Shown here piece by piece: positions 8,222 to 17,310 of a DNA stretch of 64,000 nt (position 1 is its first letter; every line of letters starts with the position of its first letter). The DNA is taken from positions 124,001-188,000 of the forward strand of contig NZ_RAQO01000004.1 in the NCBI RefSeq assembly GCF_003610775.1, written 5' to 3'. The position numbers were made by a program, and so were the translations under genes. The notes beneath the pieces were generated by a model. That model was given only the letters and a program-made list of their open reading frames with translations. It had not been told where the DNA came from and did not search any database. This DNA comes from Alginatibacterium sediminis. GTDB lineage: Bacteria; Pseudomonadota; Gammaproteobacteria; Enterobacterales; Celerinatantimonadaceae.

Positions 8222-9034
8222 TTATCCTCCAAATAGACGGCTAAATAGCCCTTTTTTCTCTTCTTCTAAGAAACGCAGCGGCATTTCTTCACCAATGAGT
8301 CGTGATACAGCGTCGGCATAAGCTTGTCCTGCATCGCTTTCACTATCATAAATGACCGGTTCACCAGAGTTTGAAGCTTTCAATACTGCTGGGCTCTCGG
8401 GAATAACACCAAGAATTGGAATCGCGAGTATATCTTGTACATCTTCAACGCTTAACATGTCACCACGTTTTACGCGCTCAGGATTATAACGGGTTAATAG
8501 CAAATGTTCCTTAACCGGCTCTAGGCCCTGCTCAGCTCGTTTAGACTTGCTAGCTAGCATTCCTAGTATACGGTCTGAATCACGTACTGACGACACTTCA
8601 GGATTAGTCGTTACAATTGCTTCGTCTGCAAAGTAAAGCGCCATAATAGCACCTGTTTCTATGCCCGCTGGGCTATCACAGATGATGAACTCGAAGCCTT
8701 CTTCAGCCAAGTCCTCAAGAACTTTAGCAACACCTTCTTTACTTAATGCATCTTTGTCACGAGTTTGAGAAGCGGGTAGTACAAACAAGGTGTCAACCCG
8801 TTTGTCTTTGATTAAAGATTGCTTAAGGTTGGACTCACCTTTTATCACGTTTACGAAGTCGTAAACCACGCGGCGCTCACATCCCATAATCAAATCTAGA
8901 TTTCGTAATCCAATATCAAAATCTATAATGACAGTTTTATGACCACGCAGCGCAAGCCCAGTACCAATTGCCGCGCTGGAGGTCGTTTTACCAACGCCAC
9001 CTTTACCTGACGTGACAACAATTACTTTTGCCAT
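8222..9034 (-). CDS. minD: septum site-determining ATPase MinD
   Basis: This 270-aa ParA/MinD-type ATPase has the deviant Walker A SGKGGVGKTT (signature Lys 11, Lys 16) at its start. Its C-terminal amphipathic membrane-targeting helix ends EEKKGLFSRLFGG. ATP-bound MinD dimerises on the inner membrane, recruits MinC to block FtsZ near the poles and is released by MinE. It lies 22 bases after minC and 3 bases before minE in one operon. Confidence 0.97.
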   Translation of the reverse strand: MAKVIVVTSGKGGVGKTTSSAAIGTGLALRGHKTVIIDFDIGLRNLDLIMGCERRVVYDFVNVIKGESNLKQSLIKDKRVDTLFVLPASQTRDKDALSKEGVAKVLEDLAEEGFEFIICDSPAGIETGAIMALYFADEAIVTTNPEVSSVRDSDRILGMLASKSKRAEQGLEPVKEHLLLTRYNPERVKRGDMLSVEDVQDILAIPILGVIPESPAVLKASNSGEPVIYDSESDAGQAYADAVSRLIGEEMPLRFLEEEKKGLFSRLFGG

Positions 9035-9056
9035 GCTTTTTCCTTATATGTTGACG

Positions 9057-9785
9057 TTAAAGCGTAATCGTTAACGCTTTGAATTGCAGTTGATCTTGTT
9101 CCAAACTAATTGACTGTGAGCCGGTTGCCATGCTTTTTAACTGGTCATCGACCATATAGTTACCAGCGATGGACACCAACTCAGCCTGTAATTGCTGGCA
9201 ATAGATTTTTGAATTTGCTTCGCCTTGCGCGCCGGCAATGGCGCGTCCGCGTAGGGTTCCATAAATATGAATGTCACCGTCAGCGATTACTTCTGCGCCG
9301 TTACTGACTGAACCAATGACCACCAAGTCAGTGTCTTTTGCGTATACCTGTTGCCCAGAGCGCACTTGCCCATGAACTACTTTAGTAGCTAAACGTTTGG
9401 GGCTAACGAGTTTGGTTTCTTCAATGCGGGTTTCAGCCTTAGGAGCCTTCACTTGGGGCTCAATGGCTCGCTTACTATCCGCTCCACTAGTCATAACGGC
9501 AATGCCAGCAGCACGGGCTGAAATCTTTTGAGCTTTATCTCGACAACCGGTAACACCGACCATCACAAAGTCTTGGTCTTCAATGATTTGTTTTAATTTG
9601 TCAAAGTCGAGTTCAGTTTCAATTTTGGAGATGTTCACTACCATCGGTGCGCAATTGAAAAAGCTAGGCGCAGCGGCGACTTTTTCCATTAACTTTTCGT
9701 TCAACGCGTCTAGATCGTTGTTTTGAAGATGGATTACCGAAAGGGTAAAATTTGTTCCTTTAAATTCTATCGCCGGTTGAGACAT
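9057..9785 (-). CDS. minC: septum site-determining protein MinC
   Basis: This 242-aa FtsZ assembly inhibitor has an N-terminal domain (about 1-105) that acts on FtsZ. A Lys/Ala/Pro linker follows, and a C-terminal beta-helix domain (about 135-235, with GTLRGRAIAGAQG) binds MinD. E. coli MinC has 231 aa. It is the first gene of minCDE and is divergent from ycgL across a 150-base region that must contain both promoters. Confidence 0.95.
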   Translation of the reverse strand: MSQPAIEFKGTNFTLSVIHLQNNDLDALNEKLMEKVAAAPSFFNCAPMVVNISKIETELDFDKLKQIIEDQDFVMVGVTGCRDKAQKISARAAGIAVMTSGADSKRAIEPQVKAPKAETRIEETKLVSPKRLATKVVHGQVRSGQQVYAKDTDLVVIGSVSNGAEVIADGDIHIYGTLRGRAIAGAQGEANSKIYCQQLQAELVSIAGNYMVDDQLKSMATGSQSISLEQDQLQFKALTITL

Positions 9786-9935
9786 TTATGTTTTGTTCCT
9801 GTACATACTTTAGCGTCATAGCGCAGTGAAGCGCTTTCGATATAATCCAGACCTGTTATACTCGGCTACCTTTCAAACCCTAGCTCGGCTATAGGGCACA
9901 AGACTAACAACTCATCTCAGGATATTACCATAGCT

Positions 9936-10232
9936 ATGATCTGTGCTGTCTACAAAAGCATGAAAAAACAAGAAACTTATCTGTATATTTGCAATAAGGA
10001 TGATTTTTCTAGCGTACCTCAAGATTTAATCGAGCTAATGGGCCAGATGCAACTGGTTACGCTACTTAATCTAAAGAACAAGTCAAAGTTGGCTCGTATT
10101 AATATCGATACGCTTCGAGATGCTCTAAGAAGCCCTGGATATTTTCTTCAGCTACCACCCCCACCTGTTGACTACCTTAAGCAACATAAGGCTGCACAAG
10201 AACAACTTAAAGGTTTAAATGATGAAGACTAA
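9936..10232 (+). CDS. ycgL: YcgL family protein
   Basis: This 98-aa protein aligns with E. coli YcgL over its whole length; the N-terminus ICAVYKS...ETYLYICNKDDF and the motif GYFLQLPPPP near residue 70 are diagnostic. The molecular function is unknown. It lies next to the min genes and overlaps ycgN by 14 bases, the same neighbourhood as in E. coli. The ribosome-binding site before 9936 is weak; the start is chosen by family alignment. Confidence 0.9.
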   Translation: MICAVYKSMKKQETYLYICNKDDFSSVPQDLIELMGQMQLVTLLNLKNKSKLARINIDTLRDALRSPGYFLQLPPPPVDYLKQHKAAQEQLKGLNDED

Positions 10233-10689
10233 GCCTTTAAGCCCAGAGTTTTGGAAAACTAAGACCTTGGCAAAAATGAGTGATGATGAATGGGAAGCGC
10301 TTTGTGATGGTTGCGGTAAGTGTTGTTTATCTAAGTTAATCGATGAAGACACCGAAGAGCTCTATTTTACTAACATTGCTTGTCGTTTACTTAATCAACG
10401 TAGCTGTCAATGCGGTGACTATCCGAATCGTTTCAAAAAAGTGGATGATTGCATAAAAATTAGTATTGATGATATTGAAGCTTTTCATTGGTTGCCCAAT
10501 AGTTGTGCTTATCGTCGTTTGGCAGAAGGTAAGGATTTGCCGGTCTGGCATCCCTTATTACATCAAGGTAAAAAAGCAGCGATGCACGCCGCGGGGGTAT
10601 CTATTCGAGGTAAAGTCATATCTGAAGATGAACTGCAAGGACCATCGCAAGATTACATTGTCACTTGGCCCTTGGAGAGTGGAAACTAA
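10219..10689 (+). CDS. ycgN: YcgN family cysteine-cluster protein (UPF0260)
   Basis: This 156-aa protein has the conserved cysteine cluster CDGCGKCCL (residues about 29-37) and further cysteines in ACRLLNQRSCQCGDY, which suggests metal or Fe-S binding. It matches E. coli YcgN in length and in the segments EWLP-type HWLPNSCAYR and AEGKDLPVWHPLL. The function is not established. The start overlaps ycgL by 14 bases; a second ATG is at 10222. The gene ends 6 bases before the convergent DUF1244 gene. Confidence 0.9.
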   Translation: MMKTKPLSPEFWKTKTLAKMSDDEWEALCDGCGKCCLSKLIDEDTEELYFTNIACRLLNQRSCQCGDYPNRFKKVDDCIKISIDDIEAFHWLPNSCAYRRLAEGKDLPVWHPLLHQGKKAAMHAAGVSIRGKVISEDELQGPSQDYIVTWPLESGN

Positions 10690-10695
10690 AGCGCG

Positions 10696-11001
10696 TTATT
10701 TTTGCTTCGTTTTAGCCTCTTGTTTGGCATTAAAAAGGGCCATTTGCTCCTCAGTGGCTGGTAACTGGTGTTCACTTTTCCATTGCGCATACGGCATACC
10801 ATAGACAAATTCTTGGGCGTGCGAATATTCAACATTCAAGCCTTGAACTTGAGCTTCAGCAAGTGTCCATTTGGCTAAACAGTTTCGGCAAAAGTCAGCC
10901 AAATTCATTAAATCAATATTTTGGACTTCTTTGTGCTCATCTAAATGAGTCAGCAAGCGGCGCAACACTGCCGCTTGGATTGCATCGTTATTCTCTAACA
11001 T
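10696..11001 (-). CDS. DUF1244 family protein
   Basis: This 101-aa protein carries the DUF1244 hallmark NIDLMNLADFCRNCLAKW (residues about 28-45) and the YGMPYAQWK segment near 67. The family is widespread in Proteobacteria and its role is unknown; the conserved C-x2-C could bind a metal. It sits 2 bases after the DUF2333 gene, so the two are one operon, convergent with ycgN. Confidence 0.85.
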   Translation of the reverse strand: MLENNDAIQAAVLRRLLTHLDEHKEVQNIDLMNLADFCRNCLAKWTLAEAQVQGLNVEYSHAQEFVYGMPYAQWKSEHQLPATEEQMALFNAKQEAKTKQK

Positions 11002-11003
11002 AT

Positions 11004-11996
11004 CTATCCTTTGGTTAATAAATCGGTCAAGGTGATGATGCCTGCGTTCGCTCGCGACATATAGTTAGCCATCACTAGCGAATGGTTTGCCACCAAGCCA
11101 AATCCTGAACCATTTAAAATTAGCGGACTCCAAACTGTATCTTGAGTTGCTTCGAGTTCTCGAACGATTTGAGCAACACTCGCACTGGCATTTTTCTTTT
11201 CAAGCACCTGTTCAAAATCAATTTGGATGGCGCGCATAAAGTGCAGCAATGCCCACGCTTCACCGCGTGACTCATAAAAAATGTCATCAATTTTCCACCA
11301 AGACGTTTTAATCTGGTAGTCAGTAGTCGTCTGGGTGCTTTGTTGAGCGGCGGAGTCTCCTGCCAAGTCTGTATTTTGCATTTCTTTACCGACGCTAGCG
11401 CTTAAGCGTTGCGAAAGACTTCCTAAGCGGCTTTGAACTTCGGCAAGGTAACTAACTAAGTTATCAGCTCGGGCATAAAACTGTGCATCCCCTTGGTTTT
11501 CATTAGCCAAGGCACTGCGATAACGGATGAGTGCATCAATGCCTTCTTGGTACTGACTTTCGGCACTAGGAAACAACCACGCTTTGTTGTCGATATTAAA
11601 TTTGGGTTGTGCAATTTTGAGTTCAGGATGTTCTTGCGACTGACTTTGCGAGCGACTGAAATCTTTGCGCATGATTAACGATAAGTCACGAACTTGATTT
11701 AGCACGCCGAGCTCCCATGCTGGCATGTTATCCATAATGACACTTGGCGGCATTTTATCATTACTTAAATAGCCGCCACTTTTGTTTAGAAGCGTTTGAG
11801 CAACTTCAATCAATGCGGTTGTCGTTGCGTACCCAACGACAGGGCTTAATTGTTCAGCCTCGGCTGCTTGTTCAGCAGCAAGTTTTACATCGAAAGGTTC
11901 GGGTTCGCTACTCCACCATACGGCAACTGCATAATTTAAAACAATAAACGCGCCAATACCCCAACGAAGTGATTTTGCGAGTGATGATGATGCCAT
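11004..11996 (-). CDS. DUF2333 family membrane-anchored protein
   Basis: This 330-aa protein has one N-terminal hydrophobic segment (about 11-28, GIGAFIVLNYAVAVWW), followed by a long, mostly helical extracytoplasmic part. Segments such as SGGYLSNDKMPPSVIMDNMPAWELG are typical of DUF2333. The function is unknown. It is the first gene of a two-gene operon with the DUF1244 gene; its promoter must lie in 11997-12374. Confidence 0.85.
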   Translation of the reverse strand: MASSSLAKSLRWGIGAFIVLNYAVAVWWSSEPEPFDVKLAAEQAAEAEQLSPVVGYATTTALIEVAQTLLNKSGGYLSNDKMPPSVIMDNMPAWELGVLNQVRDLSLIMRKDFSRSQSQSQEHPELKIAQPKFNIDNKAWLFPSAESQYQEGIDALIRYRSALANENQGDAQFYARADNLVSYLAEVQSRLGSLSQRLSASVGKEMQNTDLAGDSAAQQSTQTTTDYQIKTSWWKIDDIFYESRGEAWALLHFMRAIQIDFEQVLEKKNASASVAQIVRELEATQDTVWSPLILNGSGFGLVANHSLVMANYMSRANAGIITLTDLLTKG

Positions 11997-12374
11997 AGTT
12001 ATAGTCCTTTTAGGCTTTAATGCTGTTAACGCAGAGCGACTAACAAGCTGTTATTGGTCGGCTAGGCTGAGGCCGTAAGGCCCATTTGACTACTAGCATA
12101 GCGGAGTTTTTTTAATCCTAACAGCGATTTAGATTAAACATTTTTAATGAAAAAATTCTAGCGGCAGAGGATGAAAGCCGGTTGAATATAGTTTGACACA
12201 AGTCAGTATCAATCAACAAAAGGACACAAATTGTTGTTAGCTAGTGATTGCCAGTCGTTAAGTCTTAAAAGCTAATTGAATCCTTGGGCGGCGTTTCTGC
12301 TTAAGTTTGAACGAAGACAGCTTTTTACTGAAATGCGCTCGCTCAAGGATTCATTTAAAAGATTTGGCTAGTGA
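11997..12374. other. 378-base intergenic region with long inverted repeat
   Basis: The region lies between the yeaD stop and the DUF2333 start, both genes being on the minus strand. It contains a 14-base inverted repeat with one mismatch (12277-12290 and 12340-12353, arms TGAATCCTTGGGCG / CGCTCAAGGATTCA) enclosing 49 bases. No ORF is evident. It could hold the DUF2333 promoter, a yeaD 3' structure or a small RNA. Confidence 0.45.
12277..12353. repeat. inverted repeat, 14-base arms, 49-base loop
   Basis: Arms at 12277-12290 and 12340-12353 pair with a single mismatch. On the minus strand the second arm is followed by ATTAGCTTTT, a weak T-tract, so it might act as an imperfect terminator for yeaD. 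The long internal segment is unusual for a terminator. No copy was noticed elsewhere in the window. Confidence 0.5.
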
Positions 12375-13265
12375 TCAACGAATGACTTGAATCAAGCTAT
12401 GGCTCGTTCCCGGCTTTATTACAAAATCGATGCTACTTTGGGCGCTTTCAACACATAGGTATTGCTGTTCAGCGTTCTCATGTACGTCGGCCATGCCTGA
12501 GGCTAAATCATGCCCAGGATTCCATACGACAACAGAGTCATTGCCTATATTTTCAATGCTAACCTGGTGATGTTGGTCGCGAAGGCTTATGACTTTGTCA
12601 TTACTCGGATAGATGCGATCGGTTTGTGGTGATAAAGAAAATATTTGTTGTTGCTTACTTTTTTTATCTACAGAGTCTAGATAATGATTGGCTAAATTAT
12701 CGACTCGAAGGCTAGTAATATCGGCATTAAAATAGCTATGCAAAGCCCCGCCAATCACAATGTTGTCCTGACTAAGATTGCGCGTTGTCAGTTCAAGTTT
12801 AAGCTGTTTCCCTACACTCACTTTATACTCGACTTCAAATTCGAAGCCTAAAATCTGTTGCAGCTCTGCATTCGGTAAACGCCACAACATTACAAATTCG
12901 TCATCTAAAGACTCAAAGTTTGAAAGCTCCCAAGTTTGGGTTCTCGCAAAACCGTGGTTGGGCGCTGTTTCCAATCCCGTAATCTGACCTTTATAGGGGC
13001 CAAAGAAGGGCCAGCAGATTGGTACGCCTCCACGAATAGCCTTATTTGGTGTAAATGCACTCGTGTCGCTCAACCATAATAATTCAGCTTGGTCTTTGGG
13101 TTTATAACTAAGTACATGGGCGCCATGGCTAGCAATGTATAATTCTGCAAAAGGGGTTTCAACAAAGAAATAGCATTGTTGGTCCGCGTCTTGATACTCT
13201 GATAGGAACAAATGATGTTTTTTGATCAAATTTAGAGAGGCTATATTGGGGTGGTTAAAACTCAT
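12375..13265 (-). CDS. yeaD: D-hexose-6-phosphate mutarotase (YeaD)
   Basis: This 296-aa galactose-mutarotase-fold protein interconverts alpha and beta anomers of glucose-6-phosphate and similar sugars. Visible features are IRGGVPICWPFFGP near residue 80 (substrate-binding Arg and Trp), NHGFART near 105 with the conserved His, and HSYFNADI near 165. The start is ATG at 13265, six bases after GGAG; a TTG at 13277 gives a longer but unlikely form. It follows gapA as in E. coli, but the gapA terminator ends directly at its ribosome-binding site. Confidence 0.9.
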   Translation of the reverse strand: MSFNHPNIASLNLIKKHHLFLSEYQDADQQCYFFVETPFAELYIASHGAHVLSYKPKDQAELLWLSDTSAFTPNKAIRGGVPICWPFFGPYKGQITGLETAPNHGFARTQTWELSNFESLDDEFVMLWRLPNAELQQILGFEFEVEYKVSVGKQLKLELTTRNLSQDNIVIGGALHSYFNADITSLRVDNLANHYLDSVDKKSKQQQIFSLSPQTDRIYPSNDKVISLRDQHHQVSIENIGNDSVVVWNPGHDLASGMADVHENAEQQYLCVESAQSSIDFVIKPGTSHSLIQVIR

Positions 13266-13275
13266 GATTTTCTCC

Positions 13276-13304
13276 AAAAAAAAAGACGACCCTAAGGTCG
13301 TCTT
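13276..13304 (-). terminator. intrinsic terminator after gapA, abutting yeaD ribosome-binding site
   Basis: On the minus strand AAGACGACC, a 4-base loop and GGTCGTCTT (13304-13283) are followed by a run of T to 13276 and immediately by GGAG of yeaD. The stem is perfect. It should stop most gapA transcripts, leaving yeaD dependent on read-through. Confidence 0.85.
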
Positions 13305-13343
13305 ATCGTAGACTTTGCTAGTTTAACTAGCAATTTAATGCTC

Positions 13344-14662
<1,319 letters not shown>

Positions 14663-16858
14663 ATGTCAGAACAAGTTATCGATCAGCTGGTAAAGCTTCG
14701 AGGAATCGAAACCAGCTTTATTGATGCATGGGGGAATCCAGCATCAGTCGTACCACAAAGCAAAGCCACCTTATTAGCAGCTCTAGGTTATCCAGTTGAT
14801 GACGAAGAAGCCTTGCTTGAAGCTTATGAGAATGATGTAGAAGCCTATTGGAATCAAATAACTCCAGTGGTTAAAGTCGTTCGAGTTGGCCAATCTAGTC
14901 CTCTTGAAATACGCTGTCCTATTTATAATGCCAGTCAAGAATACATTTGGTCCATGGTCACTGAATCTGGTGATAAGCACCAGGGGACAGTTAAAGCGGT
15001 TGATGGTGAGCTGGTTGCTGTTCATACCATTGACGAGCAAGAATATCATGCCTATGACATTGAATTAGGTCTCGAGCTTGAGCCTGGTTATCACCAACTT
15101 GAACTTAGTATTGCTGGTGAAAAATCTCCTTTAGTGAGCGTTCGTTATATTGTTGCCCAACAAGAGGCATTCAAACAACCAGCAATAAGCCAGGGGAAAA
15201 AGATTTGGGGACCTAGCGTTCAGCTCTATTGTTTACGTAGTGAGCGGAACTGGGGCGTTGGAGATTTTACCGATCTTAAAGACTTAATTACTGGTATAGG
15301 CGCTTCAGGTGGTGATTTTGTAGGTTTAAACCCTATACATTCGTTATATCCATCAAATCCAGATAGCTGCAGTCCTTATAGTCCTTCTTCTCGACGTTGG
15401 TTGAACGTTATTTATATTGATGTGGAAGCCATTGAAGACTATGCCAATAGTGCCGCTAAAGCGTTAGTCGAAAGCCCCGAGTTTAAAGCTCGTCTGGAGC
15501 AATTACGTAGCACCGAACATGTAGACTATAAAGGTGTTACCGAAGCAAAAATTGAAGCCTTAAAACTCGTTTTTGAAACGTTCCAAGTAAACAATAACGG
15601 TCGTACAAAGCGTGGTAAAGCATTTAAAGCCTTTATGATTGAGGGCGGCGAAAGCTTATTGCAACAAGCTAGCTACGATGCAATACAAGAACAGTTTTAC
15701 GCAGAATTTGGTAATGCTTGGGGCTGGCCAGTATGGCCGGACGAATTTAAGAAATTCCAAAACCCAGCAGTTGCGAAATGGATTAAAGACAATAAGTCTA
15801 AAGTGGATTTCTACGCTTGGCTGCAATGGATGGCTGATGAACAGATGGCGATTGCGGACCAACAAGCGAAGGACAGCGGCATGGAGATGGGTATTTACCG
15901 TGACCTAGCTGTCGGTGTAAGCGAAGGGTCTTGCGAAATTTGGGGGCAGGGTGACCTGTATTGCCAAGGGGCTACTGTTGGCGCACCGCCTGATATTCTT
16001 GGACCTTTAGGTCAAAACTGGGGTTTGCCTCCAATGGACCCAGAGAAGCTTATTGAGCAGCAATACCAGCCTATGGTTGACCTATTCCGTTCTAATATGC
16101 GTAGCTGCGGTGCCTTGCGAATAGACCATGCGATGGCTTTACTCCGTTTATGGTGGGTACCTAAAGGTGAGTCGGCTGATAAAGGTGCGTATATGTATTA
16201 CGCACTTGAAGACTTACTCGGAATATTGATTCTTGAAAGTCACCGTAACCAGTGTTTAATTATTGGTGAAGACTTAGGTACGGTACCGGACGGTATTTTT
16301 GAGACCTTCCAAGAAAATGGTATTCACTCTTACCGTATATTTTTGTTTGAACAAGCTGAAGACGGCGGATATACCGCTCCATCTCATTATCCTGTTCAGG
16401 CGATGGCAGCAATAACAACTCATGATATGCCAACTCTACGCGGTTTTTGGCATTGCGATGATTTAGCACTGGGGCGCGAATTAGGGCTTTATCCGGATGA
16501 AGAAGTATTGCAAAGCTTGTATTCGGATCGTCATAAAAGTAAGCAAAAAATACTAAACAGCCTACATGGCTTGGGTTCGATTCCAGAACATATTAGCAAC
16601 GATGTAAATTGGGTTGGTATGGATCAAGAACTCAATTATGGGATGCAGACTCATATGGCAGCGGGTAGTTGCGCCTTATTGTCTTTGCAGCTTGAAGATT
16701 GGTTGCAAATGGATAAACCAGTGAATATTCCTGGCACCTTTGAGGAATACCCAAATTGGCGTCGTAAACTCAGTCATAATTTAAGCGACATTTTTAATGA
16801 CTCGCAAATAACGGATCTACTAGCTAAAATTAGCCTAGCTCGTAAAAACGCAAGTTAA
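14663..16858 (+). CDS. malQ: 4-alpha-glucanotransferase (MalQ, amylomaltase)
   Basis: This 731-aa GH77 enzyme transfers alpha-1,4-glucan segments between maltodextrins. Catalytic features are the nucleophile Asp in LRIDHAM (about residue 488), the acid/base Glu in GEDLGTVP (about 536) and the TTHDMPTLRGFW segment. The N-terminal extension of about 150 residues before the TIM barrel is typical of enterobacterial-type MalQ (E. coli 694 aa). The start is ATG at 14663 with an upstream GGGA; the frame extends to 14594, but that start has no ribosome-binding site. It is followed by its own terminator and then glgB, suggesting glycogen/maltodextrin metabolism. Confidence 0.94.
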   Translation: MSEQVIDQLVKLRGIETSFIDAWGNPASVVPQSKATLLAALGYPVDDEEALLEAYENDVEAYWNQITPVVKVVRVGQSSPLEIRCPIYNASQEYIWSMVTESGDKHQGTVKAVDGELVAVHTIDEQEYHAYDIELGLELEPGYHQLELSIAGEKSPLVSVRYIVAQQEAFKQPAISQGKKIWGPSVQLYCLRSERNWGVGDFTDLKDLITGIGASGGDFVGLNPIHSLYPSNPDSCSPYSPSSRRWLNVIYIDVEAIEDYANSAAKALVESPEFKARLEQLRSTEHVDYKGVTEAKIEALKLVFETFQVNNNGRTKRGKAFKAFMIEGGESLLQQASYDAIQEQFYAEFGNAWGWPVWPDEFKKFQNPAVAKWIKDNKSKVDFYAWLQWMADEQMAIADQQAKDSGMEMGIYRDLAVGVSEGSCEIWGQGDLYCQGATVGAPPDILGPLGQNWGLPPMDPEKLIEQQYQPMVDLFRSNMRSCGALRIDHAMALLRLWWVPKGESADKGAYMYYALEDLLGILILESHRNQCLIIGEDLGTVPDGIFETFQENGIHSYRIFLFEQAEDGGYTAPSHYPVQAMAAITTHDMPTLRGFWHCDDLALGRELGLYPDEEVLQSLYSDRHKSKQKILNSLHGLGSIPEHISNDVNWVGMDQELNYGMQTHMAAGSCALLSLQLEDWLQMDKPVNIPGTFEEYPNWRRKLSHNLSDIFNDSQITDLLAKISLARKNAS

Positions 16859-16883
16859 GTCGGGCATTGCGTTGACAATATAA

Positions 16884-16909
16884 AGCCCACTTTTAGTGGG
16901 CTCTTTTTT
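16884..16909 (+). terminator. intrinsic terminator of malQ
   Basis: AGCCCACT-TTT-AGTGGGCT followed by CTTTTTT, 25 bases after the malQ stop. Confidence 0.88.
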
Positions 16910-17310
16910 GACCTACGGTTGAGGAATTACGGGTTTAGCGCTTATCAGCATTCTTGAATCCAAGTCTATCGCTATATTTTAAAGTAAGACTGAATTTCAA
17001 CTAAGCTGAGAGAATCAGTAACATATGGAGATGCTAATTTCAGCTTCAATCTCCCTGTAAATCAAGAATTCAGTATCGACATTTTATCGCGTTGTAATAT
17101 CAAAAATTTGTCTGTTTTAGCTGTGTTTTTAATCCAACACTAGATATGAAAATGGTTTCAGTCTCACTTTGGACTAATAAGATGTGATTTAACCTTGCAA
17201 ACACTACGCATATAGGCTGGTTTCCGTTAACCTGTATGGCTATCACTGCGAATTTTAGTGCTCGCATCACCATTTCCCCAATTGTTTACTATTTGAAATA
17301 GGGTAGTTCC
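16910..17310. other. 400-base intergenic region upstream of glgB
   Basis: No coding frame or strong repeat is visible. The half-site TGTGATTTAACC near 17183 resembles only the left half of a CRP site. The glgB promoter is expected here, and AGGG near 17300 serves as a modest ribosome-binding site. Confidence 0.4.

Noticed and set aside
10466-10804. 112-aa frame on the plus strand
   Set aside because: It is an out-of-frame reading of ycgN that runs into the complement of the DUF1244 gene.
17183-17198. Possible CRP site upstream of glgB
   Set aside because: Only the left half TGTGA is present; the right half has no match to TCACA.
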